A stretch of DNA of 64,000 nt from Algibacter mikhailovii (GTDB taxonomy: Bacteria; Bacteroidota; Bacteroidia; Flavobacteriales; Flavobacteriaceae), in NCBI RefSeq assembly GCF_014651495.1, contig NZ_BMWZ01000003.1, forward strand, positions 434,001 to 498,000. The letters are read 5' to 3'. Under the pieces are notes generated by a model. That model was not told where the DNA came from, did not search any database, and saw only the letters and a program-made list of their open reading frames with translations. Shown piece by piece: positions 52,334 through 61,819 of this stretch. The position numbers were made by a program, and so were the translations under genes. Every line of letters starts with the position of its first letter. Positions within the stretch are counted from its first letter, which is position 1.

Positions 52334-53560
52334 CTAGTACTCAAAATATTCACCAGCACCAATATTAAACGTTAAAGAAAAACGTAATGTACCTTCTAGA
52401 GGACTCTGAACTTTTGATGTTGAGAACAAGTAAGATAGGTCAATATTAACTACGTTTGCCTTAAATCCAGCTCCCAAAGCCAAAAATTTCCTAGCACCTT
52501 TTTCTTCAGCCTCATTGAAATACCCTGCTCTAAATGCAAAAGAATCAGTATACATGTATTCTGCTCCCAATGCCCATGTCACTTCTTTCATTTCTTCCTC
52601 AAAACCTCCTGGTGCATCGGCAAAAGACTGAAACATACCAGATAAGAAACTCACGTCATTAGACTTACCTTTATAAATAACACCATTATCAGGTGAAATT
52701 TGGGTATCATATTCCCCATCTCCATTTGTATCTTCAAATTCAGTTCCTAAAATAGGAGGCGTTGGCACCAACAATTTGGTAAACTCAGCAGTTACAGCCA
52801 ATTTATTATAGTCATCAAAAATAAAATCAAAACCACCACCTAAACGCAAATTGGTTGGTTGAAAATTTTCTACACCACCTTCATCATATTTAAATTTTGG
52901 TCCAATATTTTGAATAGCAAAACCACCTCTCCAACGTCCATTAAAATCGGCATAGGCCTCTTCTTCACTTTGATAATACCCAGAGATATCAACTCCAAAG
53001 GTACTAGCGGCTACGGCATCAACATCTCCAACATTCAACTTTAAATCAGACCTCAAATAACGCATAGTAACAGCCATTGAAAATGGATCACTTAAACGTA
53101 GGGCGTACGAAGCGTCTAGTGCAAATTCATTTGGTCGAGCTACAATAGGCGGCGTATTTTCATCCGGCACAAACTCAATATCTCCTAAAGAAAAGTATCT
53201 TAAGCTTGCAGCAAAAGCACTACGTTCATCTATTCTATTAAAATAAGTCAAGCCTCCAAGAAAAATATCATTAACCAATTTGCTCAAATAAGGCGTGTAA
53301 GTAACACCCACACCAGACTTTGTTTCAGAAAACACATATTTTGATGCATTCCATTGCTGTGAAAACGCATCTACCGAGGTAGCCACACCCATATCCCCCA
53401 TACCGGCTGCTCGTGCATCAGCTGAGATTAATAAAAATGGCACACCTGTGGTAATAACCCTGGAATCATTTGGATTAGGCACTATAATTGTAGGGTTTTC
53501 TTGTGCTTCAATTTTGAAAATAACAACAAAAGCCAGCAATAGTATTAATTTATTCTTCAT
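52334..53560 (-). CDS. porV: Type IX secretion system outer membrane protein PorV
   Basis: A 408-residue outer-membrane beta-barrel of the PorV/LptO (FadL-like) family with a signal peptide ('LILLLAFVVIFKIEAQ'). The N-terminal mature region 'FLLISADARAAGMGDMGVA' is the hallmark of PorV, and the C-terminal strand ends in an aromatic residue pattern. PorV shuttles cargo from the translocon to the PorU attachment complex, binding the sorting domains of secreted proteins. It lies 35 bp downstream of porU, with its own promoter-like site across the porU 3' end. Confidence 0.96.
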   Translation of the reverse strand: MKNKLILLLAFVVIFKIEAQENPTIIVPNPNDSRVITTGVPFLLISADARAAGMGDMGVATSVDAFSQQWNASKYVFSETKSGVGVTYTPYLSKLVNDIFLGGLTYFNRIDERSAFAASLRYFSLGDIEFVPDENTPPIVARPNEFALDASYALRLSDPFSMAVTMRYLRSDLKLNVGDVDAVAASTFGVDISGYYQSEEEAYADFNGRWRGGFAIQNIGPKFKYDEGGVENFQPTNLRLGGGFDFIFDDYNKLAVTAEFTKLLVPTPPILGTEFEDTNGDGEYDTQISPDNGVIYKGKSNDVSFLSGMFQSFADAPGGFEEEMKEVTWALGAEYMYTDSFAFRAGYFNEAEEKGARKFLALGAGFKANVVNIDLSYLFSTSKVQSPLEGTLRFSLTFNIGAGEYFEY

Positions 53561-53579
53561 GTATTAGTTTTTAATTTAG

Positions 53580-53609
53580 CAAATATAATTTTTTATTACA
53601 GTATCACAA
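53580..53609 (-). promoter_or_regulatory. Promoter for porV overlapping the porU 3' end
   Basis: On the minus strand TATATTTG (53580-53587) matches TAnnTTTG, and TTG at 53607-53609, inside the last porU codons, gives a 19-nt spacer. It lies 19 nt before the porV start and could allow extra PorV to be made independently of PorU. Confidence 0.42.
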
Positions 53610-56600
53610 GTTTCTCTATTTTCTCAACGGTTTTATTTAAGGCACTTGAGTGCACCCTGAGCTTATAAATATACACGCCTTTACCTATTTTATCTCCAAA
53701 GTCATCTCGACCATCCCAAACAATATCCCTTGATAATGAACTGGCAACTTTGATTCCTCCTGAGGTTTGCCCATTTAAAGTTCTAACTAATTTCCCTGAA
53801 ACAGTAAACACCTGTATTGAAACGTCCAATGGCACCGAACTATTGTGATTAAACCAAAATTCTGTGTAATTAACAAAAGGATTTGGGTAATTAAGCACAT
53901 TATTAATCATTAATTCCTGATTTTCATTGAATACAACAAACTGAATTTCAGAAGTAGAAGAATTATTATATACATCCCAAGCCTTGAGCGTTAATGTATG
54001 CAAACCTTCCTCTAAATTTCTCAACGGAAAACTAACTGTACCTTTAGTATAGTCATCCATTTCGGTTTCATAGTAATCATTTAATACAATAGGATTCTTT
54101 TCATCGCCATCAATAATTGCTACAATATCATGCCCAACCCCACTGGCGGTATTTATACCATTAGAATCCTCTAGCTTGGCTAATATGGTAGGAGATTCAT
54201 TAGTAATACCTCCAGACACGAAATTTTCATCATTCATAAATAAGGTTAGTACTGGACCAATATTATCCTCTTCTGCATTCTTATTAATCCCCCCTATACG
54301 TACAGTATTAACTACTGCCCCAGATTTATCTTGTGTCAATTCTTTGTTTTTTGAGTAAAAACTAACCTTGCCATAACCCACAGGAATACCGATATCTTTG
54401 GGCACTATAAAATCAAACTCAAACTTTCCATTGACTACAGAAGCCTGACCTCTAAAAATTATTTCTCCCAATGTTTTAAAATCCATCAACACCAATTCGC
54501 CATTAAGCCTTGTACCATCATTGGCTAAGGTTTTTCTATCAATATTTTTATCATAAATAGTTGACGAAATAGTACCATTGTAATTTGACAACAAATTACC
54601 TGAAAGATCAGTGACTTCCCCGGACAACTTCACATAACTCAGCGCCTTCAAGGTATCTGTAGCTTGTGCAATTGGCACATCATTTATCTTTGTTAATTTT
54701 ATACTTGGTTCAGCAAAGGCCAATTTCATAGCTGGATCACCAATAAAGAAAATTAAACGCCTTTGAGAGGCTCCAGTAACTAAACGATCAGCTTTAGCTA
54801 ACCTCAAGGCTTCTGCCATGGTAGGATATTCATAGCTCACAGTATCATCATTATTATTATAAGAAAACAAATACTGCCCTAAAATTCTATTAAAAGCCAC
54901 AGCAAAACTCACAAAGATCTGACGCGTAGTTGTAATTAAACCTATAGCGCCAGTATCCTTATTCCAATAGGTAGATTCGCCTGCCGTCGGTCTAAAGGGG
55001 TTGTCAAACCTCGTAAACTCACAAGTCACCGTTACAAAGCAATTAAGTTTACAAATATTTCTAAAATCATTAATATCTGGTTTTAATAAAATACGCTCCT
55101 CAGCCAATCCGTCTTCTCCTCCATGACCAAAATAATTAAGAACTAATGCTCCTTTGTCAACAGCATTAGAAATTTCAGCATTTACAGCCGGATACCTATC
55201 TCCTCCTGCAGATGATTGCTGTTCAAAAGAATCTGAATGAATCTTTACAACATTAATAAATGGTTTTTTATCATTTACTAAATTCCCTATTTCATCTGTA
55301 GTTCCCTGAAGTATACCTTCCCAATCTTTATCAACATCATCAGATACCACCACAAAATTATTTCTCCAGCTACCAAAGGCTTCTTTAATATAATAGGATT
55401 CAACTTTATCAACCAATTCCTTGGCTCGCTGTGGCGTATCAGCTAACATTCTTCCTACCGCAATATCCAATTTATCTGATGTCAGCATAGTCCCTTCATT
55501 CTCATCCATCATACCATAAAAATCATCTGACACATAAGACGTTGCAGCACTAAAACTGTTATAGGAATACCAAGATGGTACAATATTGGTATTATTAGCA
55601 ATACGATCTTTATAATCAAAAGACCCATCTCCAAATAAGCATAGATATTTCAACCTTTGTTCTTCTGAACTGGCATTATCATAAACATATTTTACCATAT
55701 TACGTATAGCTCCAACATCCTGATTTCCCGAACTAAACTCATTATATATTTCATTTAATCCAAGCACTTTAACATTCAATCCATATTGAGATCTATTAAT
55801 ATCCGCCAATCGTTCCGCCTGATTTATCATATTATTAGGTGCCACTATAACATAGTCTACATCTTGAAAGCCTCCTTGATCATTTAGAAATATGGTTCCT
55901 TTTATATCCTGATTGCTAACTGCCGTATTAGAATCATAACTTGGTGTATAATAATCTGAAGTGGTTAAAGCCACATACTTTTTTAAACTCCCCAAAGTCG
56001 CTTTAAAACTAAAGCTGGAAGCATTATCTACATTTTCGGCAGTTGCAACAGTATACAAATCTGTTACATCCCAAACTTCAGTTAGCCTAGAGGTATTCGT
56101 TATAATATACTCGCCAATGCCACTAGATGAACTTACAACACTATTTTTAAACAAGAACTGCTTATTTAAAAAATTAAGTTGTCTCACCGCTTCAATTGAA
56201 ATATAATCGAGATAACCTATGGCACTAGGATTACCCTGATTATTAAAATCAAGCCCTACACTTATTTTTGATGAATTAACATTTATATCACCTGAATAGC
56301 TTGCTCCGCTAGCAAATGTTGGAGAGGAAACTCCTGATAAGCCCAAAGAAGCCACATTAACCCCATCAACACTTACCCCCATGACACTAGAAGATTCGGA
56401 GGCTGCAGCTACAACCACTTTCAACTTTACTGGCTCAGTTGCAACTATATCTGGAAAATCAAATGTAAATTCTTTTGTATTCTCTATATCAAACTTATCA
56501 CCAAACCATCGCCTTCCCAGTGACACTAAATTATAATCATCTATTTCATGAAATTTGTAATCTTCAAAGGTATCAATTACTAAATCTGGAACTCCCTCAG

Positions 56601-57480
56601 GTTGCAAAAAAGGCTGTATTCGCTTTCCTCTACCTGGACTTATGTTTATATAATAATAGGTTTTATCGGTATAGCAATTAATATGTGTTCTACTATCTTC
56701 ACTATACACTTTTGGTCCTTGTGCATAAAATAAAATATAATCGTTGTTATTAAACACACCATCTTCTTCCCCAATAAATTTTATGGCATTTTCAGGCACA
56801 TCATAAGGATATGACACGGCATTAGAGAAGGGAATCATACTACCACCATGACCATACAACTTAATATCCCTTGGATCAACACTATTTACATTAACGCCCA
56901 ATTTCTGCAAAAAATCTTTAGACAATTTAAAAACGCCTGTGGTATCCACATAAAACCGGTACCAATCCCCGTCTTTGAGAACAGAACTAGACAGTGCTTT
57001 AGAAGTGCTATACCCTTTTCCTGAGGCAGACAACTTACTTAAACTATTGCCCTGCCTATAATTAATTTGAAATGAAGTGACTTTTTTAAAAGTTCCATTA
57101 GACCCCTTTAAAAGAGGAACTAACTGAAAATAGGTATATTTCTTATCTCTTGATTGGGTATTTCTTATATTAAATTCTAACTTAGTTGGTATATTACCAG
57201 TGTCCAATTCTTTTAATTCCTCACTAGAGATGGATTCTAAAACAACATTAGATAACGTTATTGAAGACTCGTTAACTTCAAAATTAGACACCCACTGATC
57301 AACAAATAATAAAGTATCACCATTATAAACAAAGTTTTCCTTATTAAAGGAAGGGACTTCAATAGAAAAATTATCTCCAAAAAGTTTTTGAGTTCCGTCC
57401 CAACTAATTTTGAACTGCCTTTGTTGCGCAACTAACCCAACCGACATCATCAATAATAAAAATAAAATCTTCTTTTTCAT
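53596..57480 (-). CDS. porU: Type IX secretion system sortase PorU
   Basis: A 1294-residue exported C25 (gingipain-like) cysteine peptidase. The signal peptide is 'ILFLLLMMSVGLVAQ'. After a long N-terminal region comes the peptidase domain with catalytic H786 in 'LNYFGHGGEDGL' and C820 in 'CFVTVTCEFTRFDNP'; the 34-residue gap agrees with gingipains. The C terminus (about 1205-1294, 'NYPNPFVNYTEFWFNHN') is a sorting-type domain that is kept. PorU removes sorting domains from secreted proteins and joins them to lipopolysaccharide. Its substrates in this window include the M64 peptidase and the sulfatase. The flavobacterial protein is of usual length. Confidence 0.96.
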   Translation of the reverse strand: MKKKILFLLLMMSVGLVAQQRQFKISWDGTQKLFGDNFSIEVPSFNKENFVYNGDTLLFVDQWVSNFEVNESSITLSNVVLESISSEELKELDTGNIPTKLEFNIRNTQSRDKKYTYFQLVPLLKGSNGTFKKVTSFQINYRQGNSLSKLSASGKGYSTSKALSSSVLKDGDWYRFYVDTTGVFKLSKDFLQKLGVNVNSVDPRDIKLYGHGGSMIPFSNAVSYPYDVPENAIKFIGEEDGVFNNNDYILFYAQGPKVYSEDSRTHINCYTDKTYYYINISPGRGKRIQPFLQPEGVPDLVIDTFEDYKFHEIDDYNLVSLGRRWFGDKFDIENTKEFTFDFPDIVATEPVKLKVVVAAASESSSVMGVSVDGVNVASLGLSGVSSPTFASGASYSGDINVNSSKISVGLDFNNQGNPSAIGYLDYISIEAVRQLNFLNKQFLFKNSVVSSSSGIGEYIITNTSRLTEVWDVTDLYTVATAENVDNASSFSFKATLGSLKKYVALTTSDYYTPSYDSNTAVSNQDIKGTIFLNDQGGFQDVDYVIVAPNNMINQAERLADINRSQYGLNVKVLGLNEIYNEFSSGNQDVGAIRNMVKYVYDNASSEEQRLKYLCLFGDGSFDYKDRIANNTNIVPSWYSYNSFSAATSYVSDDFYGMMDENEGTMLTSDKLDIAVGRMLADTPQRAKELVDKVESYYIKEAFGSWRNNFVVVSDDVDKDWEGILQGTTDEIGNLVNDKKPFINVVKIHSDSFEQQSSAGGDRYPAVNAEISNAVDKGALVLNYFGHGGEDGLAEERILLKPDINDFRNICKLNCFVTVTCEFTRFDNPFRPTAGESTYWNKDTGAIGLITTTRQIFVSFAVAFNRILGQYLFSYNNNDDTVSYEYPTMAEALRLAKADRLVTGASQRRLIFFIGDPAMKLAFAEPSIKLTKINDVPIAQATDTLKALSYVKLSGEVTDLSGNLLSNYNGTISSTIYDKNIDRKTLANDGTRLNGELVLMDFKTLGEIIFRGQASVVNGKFEFDFIVPKDIGIPVGYGKVSFYSKNKELTQDKSGAVVNTVRIGGINKNAEEDNIGPVLTLFMNDENFVSGGITNESPTILAKLEDSNGINTASGVGHDIVAIIDGDEKNPIVLNDYYETEMDDYTKGTVSFPLRNLEEGLHTLTLKAWDVYNNSSTSEIQFVVFNENQELMINNVLNYPNPFVNYTEFWFNHNSSVPLDVSIQVFTVSGKLVRTLNGQTSGGIKVASSLSRDIVWDGRDDFGDKIGKGVYIYKLRVHSSALNKTVEKIEKLVIL

Positions 57481-57545
57481 TGCAAGAATAACGCTATTAA
57501 CACCATGTTATTATTAAAAAAAAACAACAATTTTAAAAACTCCAT

Positions 57546-57553
57546 CAAAAATA
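57546..57553 (-). promoter_or_regulatory. Promoter -7 element for porU
   Basis: On the minus strand TATTTTTG matches TAnnTTTG, 65 nt upstream of the porU start, in the 262-bp divergent region shared with gldJ. No -33 TTG at standard spacing. On the gldJ side I found only a partial match (TATATTG) near 57710, which I do not annotate. Confidence 0.38.
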
Positions 57554-57742
57554 CAATAATAAAACAGTTATGCTAGCGTTTATACATGATAAAACGGTGG
57601 TAAATTCAGTCAAAACATCGTTATAATAACCAAAAAACAGGATGAAATACACTTTTTTTTGGTTAAATTGTAAAAAACAGCTTGCGTTATTGGGTTTAAT
57701 TCTTATATTGCAGCACCAAAAATTATTAGCTTACTTAAAAGT

Positions 57743-59416
57743 ATGGATATGAAAAAAGTAACATCAATAAAGGTTCTATTGATTTTAACACTAGCTGTAG
57801 TTTCTACAAGCTGTAAAAAATCTTCTAGTTCTAAAAACAGTTCTAGAGCTACTGGATGGCAAATAAATTCTAGAGACGGTGGTTTTCAATACAACACCAA
57901 CTTTCAAGAACAAGAAACCGCTCCAGGTCTTGTCTTTGTAGAAGGCGGCACCTTTACAAAAGGTCGTGTTCAAGATGATGTCATGCATGATTGGAACAAT
58001 AGTCCCAACCAACAACATGTTCAATCATTTTATATGGATGAATCTGAGGTTACCAATTTAATGTATGTAGAATATCTTGACTACATGAAAAAGCTTTATC
58101 CACCAGATGATGACTTATATAAAGAAATCTACAGAGGTATTCTTCCTGACACATTGGTTTGGAGAAATCGTCTTGGATTTAACGAAGTTATGACTGAAAA
58201 CTACCTGAGACATCCTGCATATGCAGAATATCCAGTAGTTGGTGTAAGTTGGATTCAAGCTGTTGAGTATGCCAATTGGCGTACAGACCGTGTAAATGAA
58301 TTGAATTTACAGAAAAACGGATACCGTGATATTAATCAAACGGAAATGGATCCTGACAACTACTTCAGTACAAGTAGATATCAAGTTGATCCAAGCGCCT
58401 ATGATAATGGTGAAACGGATACTAGAAGAAATAGAAATATTAAAGTAGATGCTGACGGAAATGAAACTAACGTTTATGCTTCCAAAGAATCTGGTGTTAT
58501 TGGTCCTAAATATAGACTTCCTACGGAAACTGAATGGGAATATGCTGCATTAGGGTTAAGTGAATTAAGAAGTTTTAACCTGTATCGTGGACGTAAAAAA
58601 TATCCTTGGGATGGACAATATACACGTTCTGAAAAACGTAAAATCCGAGGAGACCAAATGGCCAACTTTAAGCAAGGTAAAGGTGATTATGGTGGAATTG
58701 CAGGATGGTCAGATGATGGTGCCGATATAACTAATGCTGTTAAATCATATCAACCAAATGATTATGGATTGTATGATATGGCTGGAAATGTTGCCGAATG
58801 GGTAGCAGATGTTTACCGACCTATTGTAGATAGTGAATTTAATGATTTCAATTATTACCGTGGAAATGTTTATACCAAAAACGCTATTAACGAGGATGGC
58901 ACTGTAAAAGTTGTGACCTCAGATGATGTAGTTTACGATACGCTATCTAACGGAAAAGTGATTGCTAGAAATTTACCAGGTGAAATTTTACAAGTACCTG
59001 TAGATGAAAATGAAACATATTTAAGAACTAATTTCGACAGAAGTAATGCCGTAAACTTCAGAGATGGTGACAAACGTTCTTCACGTTATTTTGAAAGCTT
59101 TAATGATGATGAAACTGAAGAAGGTGATACTGACGCTGAAACAAGAAAAATGTACAATTCTCCTAAGCATTCTATTACCAGAGATTCTTTAGGTAATATT
59201 ATTCGAGAATATGACCGAGGTAACAACCGAACTTCTATGATTAATGATGAAGTAAGAGTTTACAAAGGTGGTTCTTGGAAAGATAGAGAGTACTGGTTAG
59301 ACCCTGCTCAAAGACGTTACTTTCCACAAGATATGGCAACAGACTATATTGGATTTAGATGTGCAATGTCTAGAGTTGGATCAAAAAGTAAATCAAAAAC
59401 CAAATCTAAAAATTAA
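57743..59416 (+). CDS. gldJ: Gliding motility lipoprotein GldJ
   Basis: A 557-residue lipoprotein (lipobox cysteine in 'VVSTSCKKSSSSK') with the split SUMF1/formylglycine-generating-enzyme-like domain of GldJ/GldK ('FVEGGTFTKGR', 'YRLPTETEWEYAALG', 'YDMAGNVAEWVADVY', and late 'YIGFRCAMS'). GldJ lies on the periplasmic side of the outer membrane. With GldK it stabilises the type IX motor ring and is needed for gliding and secretion. There is no sign that it makes formylglycine. An in-frame ATG two codons later (57749) is an equally possible start. A charged, lysine-rich tail ends the protein. The gene is divergent from porU. Confidence 0.95.
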   Translation: MDMKKVTSIKVLLILTLAVVSTSCKKSSSSKNSSRATGWQINSRDGGFQYNTNFQEQETAPGLVFVEGGTFTKGRVQDDVMHDWNNSPNQQHVQSFYMDESEVTNLMYVEYLDYMKKLYPPDDDLYKEIYRGILPDTLVWRNRLGFNEVMTENYLRHPAYAEYPVVGVSWIQAVEYANWRTDRVNELNLQKNGYRDINQTEMDPDNYFSTSRYQVDPSAYDNGETDTRRNRNIKVDADGNETNVYASKESGVIGPKYRLPTETEWEYAALGLSELRSFNLYRGRKKYPWDGQYTRSEKRKIRGDQMANFKQGKGDYGGIAGWSDDGADITNAVKSYQPNDYGLYDMAGNVAEWVADVYRPIVDSEFNDFNYYRGNVYTKNAINEDGTVKVVTSDDVVYDTLSNGKVIARNLPGEILQVPVDENETYLRTNFDRSNAVNFRDGDKRSSRYFESFNDDETEEGDTDAETRKMYNSPKHSITRDSLGNIIREYDRGNNRTSMINDEVRVYKGGSWKDREYWLDPAQRRYFPQDMATDYIGFRCAMSRVGSKSKSKTKSKN

Positions 59417-59435
59417 CATCTATTAAAAATTTTAT

Positions 59436-59470
59436 AAAAAAAAGTCCTAACCTTGTTAGGACTTTTTTTT
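59436..59470 (+). terminator. Rho-independent terminator after gldJ
   Basis: GTCCTAAC and GTTAGGAC form an 8-bp core extended by A-run/T-run pairing (AAAAAAAA with TTTTTTTT), 20 nt past the gldJ stop. It separates gldJ from murF, whose start is 27 nt further on. Confidence 0.85.
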
Positions 59471-59496
59471 ATACTTTTATTTCAAAATAAATCGAT

Positions 59497-60777
59497 TTGA
59501 CAATAGCACAACTACACAGCTTTTTTTTATCCTCTAACGCTGCATGTACAGATACTAGAAAAATTAATAGGGACGACATGTTTTTCGCCTTAAAAGGAGA
59601 CAACTTTAATGGTAATACATATGCTGAACAAGCCATTGAAATGGGCGCCAAATACGCCATTATTGATGAACCTGAATACCACACCACGGCAAAAACAATT
59701 TTAGTTAAAAACGTTCTAGAAACTCTTCAAGAACTAGCCACCTATCACAGGCTATATTTAAACAAACCAATAATAGCTTTAACAGGGAGTAACGGTAAAA
59801 CAACTACCAAAGAGCTTATTAATGTTGTGTTATCAAAAAAGTATAATACTTCGGCTACAATAGGTAATTTAAATAATCACATAGGCGTACCACTCACCCT
59901 ATTGGCAATGCGAAAAGAAACAGAAATAGGCATTGTTGAAATGGGGGCAAATCATTTAAAAGAAATAGCTTTTTTATGTGACATTGCGAAACCAGATTAT
60001 GGCTATATAACTAATTTTGGAAAAGCTCACCTAGAAGGATTTGGAGGTGTAGAAGGTGTAATCAAAGGAAAATCCGAAATGTATGCCTTCTTACTACAAA
60101 ATAAGAAAACCATTTTTATTAATTCTGATGACGCTATTCAAATTGAGAAAACAAAAAAGGGCAATATATATTCATTTGGCAACTTAGAGACCAACCCAAA
60201 CGTTCCAATAACTAATTTAAAAACCCAACCAAATGTTACCTGCACTTACAATAACTTAAAAATTAGCAGTCAACTCATTGGCGACTATAATTTTCATAAT
60301 ATTGCTGCCGCTATTTGTATTGGTAATTTTTTTAAAGTTGATGACGAATCTATAAAAGCTGCAATCGAGAACTACGTGTCAACAAACAATCGCTCTCAAA
60401 TTATAACAAAAGGGTCAAACCAGATAGTTTTAGATGCATATAATGCTAATCCAACAAGTATGCGTGCCGCTTTACTTAACTTTCAAAACCTAAAAGGTAA
60501 CAAAATAGCCATATTGGGAGATATGTTTGAACTTGGTGTAGATGCTAAACAAGAACATCAAGACATTGTTGACTTAGTCCTATCTTTAAATATTGATCAG
60601 GTTTTCCTTATTGGAGAGCACTTTTATGAATCTAAAATAGACGCTAATAAAGCAATCCAATTTAAAACTTTTGACAATTTCGAAACATCCTCTGAATTGA
60701 AAGCCATCCAGAATTCTAGTCTGCTTATAAAGGGTTCTCGTGGCATGGCTCTAGAACGCGTTCTCGATATGTATTAG
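59497..60777 (+). CDS. murF: UDP-N-acetylmuramoyl-tripeptide--D-alanyl-D-alanine ligase, TTG start
   Basis: MurF of 426 residues, which adds D-Ala-D-Ala to the UDP-MurNAc tripeptide in the cytoplasm. It has P-loop 'LTGSNGKTTTKEL' (G97-T103 region), the Mur ligase central motif 'GIVEMGANHLKEI', 'NFHNIAAAICIG' and 'LDAYNANPTSMRAAL'. The first in-frame ATG is residue 28, which would remove the conserved N-terminal strand and 'TDTRKI'. The TTG at 59497 gives the normal family start, so TTG initiation is favoured. A hairpin terminator precedes it and another weaker one follows, so it is expressed on its own. Confidence 0.94.
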   Translation: MTIAQLHSFFLSSNAACTDTRKINRDDMFFALKGDNFNGNTYAEQAIEMGAKYAIIDEPEYHTTAKTILVKNVLETLQELATYHRLYLNKPIIALTGSNGKTTTKELINVVLSKKYNTSATIGNLNNHIGVPLTLLAMRKETEIGIVEMGANHLKEIAFLCDIAKPDYGYITNFGKAHLEGFGGVEGVIKGKSEMYAFLLQNKKTIFINSDDAIQIEKTKKGNIYSFGNLETNPNVPITNLKTQPNVTCTYNNLKISSQLIGDYNFHNIAAAICIGNFFKVDDESIKAAIENYVSTNNRSQIITKGSNQIVLDAYNANPTSMRAALLNFQNLKGNKIAILGDMFELGVDAKQEHQDIVDLVLSLNIDQVFLIGEHFYESKIDANKAIQFKTFDNFETSSELKAIQNSSLLIKGSRGMALERVLDMY

Positions 60778-60852
60778 CATAATAAACGACACTATCCTAA
60801 AATCTTTGTAGGCTCAAAATATCAGTGTTAAGGCAGAAACTATTTCAATTAA

Positions 60853-60886
60853 AAAGTGCCTGATTAAATGAATAAACAGACACTTT
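60853..60886 (+). terminator. Possible terminator after murF
   Basis: AAAGTG-C-CTG (60853-60862) pairs with CAG-A-CACTTT (60877-60886) with one internal mismatch and a 14-nt loop, followed by a short pyrimidine stretch. It is 75 nt past the murF stop. The loop is long, so it is only a candidate. Confidence 0.4.
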
Positions 60887-61048
60887 CTAATAAATTCTCC
60901 CTAAGAACTAATTAATAGCACTACAAATATGAATGATTTTAATAAGTCCCACAATACTCAAATTGAGTAGTTTTATTTTTTTTCGACAAAAGACCAGTTT
61001 TATCGGACAAAAAGAACACCCAACACTAAATCACTAGATTCTAAGCCT

Positions 61049-61819
61049 TTAAATAATGCTATTATTCATCTTAAGCATACCTATTAGCTCCCCTGTTGAG
61101 GAAATATTCAATTTTTTTAAAATATTTCTTCTATGCGTATCCACTGTATTAGAACTTATCCCCAATTTGTCCCCAATAACTTTACTTGAATGATTTAATA
61201 CTAAAAGCCTTATAATATCCCGCTCTCTATTACTTATACCATCCGATAATAATTTTTGAGAAAAATTGTTGAAATAAACCGTTTCATACTCACTATTAAC
61301 ATTTAACAATTTAGCCGAAGCACAAATTGGCATTTTAATTTGAGGTGCTAAAACAGTATAATGGGCAAGTCCTATAATAGGCTTATGTGTACTATCAAAT
61401 TCAAGAGGCGTGGTGTTTTGAATAATGTTTACATAGTCCTCTTGGCCATTTTTAAAACGATAATTCCAGGTATAACTCATTCTATCTCGATCTTCAATAC
61501 GGATCTCTTTTAAAGTAAAACCCATCAATTCATTTAAAGCTTGAAGCCATAATTCTAGATCGTCTGGATGCATTCTACTCCAAAAGTGACGCATACCCTT
61601 ACTTTTCATTTCGTCGGCATTTAAGCCTAAGCAAGCCGCCATATTTTTACTTATATATTCAAATGTCAAGTCTTGCGTATTGGTTATGCAAAAAAACGTA
61701 GAGCTGTATGGCAAGAAAGCGTCCAGTTCAATAATTTTTTGAATATGCTCTTCCAGCGAAGGTTTTCCATAAGACTCAAATATAGTTTTGTAGCTGTCTC
61801 TAATATCATCAATTATCAT
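61049..61819 (-). CDS. PAS domain LuxR-family transcriptional regulator
   Basis: A 256-residue regulator. The N-terminal half (about 30-150) has a PAS-type sensor fold with 'FEYISKNMAACLGLNADEM' and 'FWSRMHPDDLELW'. The last 65 residues are a LuxR/FixJ helix-turn-helix ('ISNRERDIIRLLVLNHSSK' then 'NTVDTHRRNILKKLNI'). It lacks receiver and kinase domains, so it may sense a ligand or redox state directly. The gene is alone, flanked by a 270-bp and a 560-bp non-coding stretch, and no target is obvious in the window. Confidence 0.88.
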   Translation of the reverse strand: MIIDDIRDSYKTIFESYGKPSLEEHIQKIIELDAFLPYSSTFFCITNTQDLTFEYISKNMAACLGLNADEMKSKGMRHFWSRMHPDDLELWLQALNELMGFTLKEIRIEDRDRMSYTWNYRFKNGQEDYVNIIQNTTPLEFDSTHKPIIGLAHYTVLAPQIKMPICASAKLLNVNSEYETVYFNNFSQKLLSDGISNRERDIIRLLVLNHSSKVIGDKLGISSNTVDTHRRNILKKLNISSTGELIGMLKMNNSII

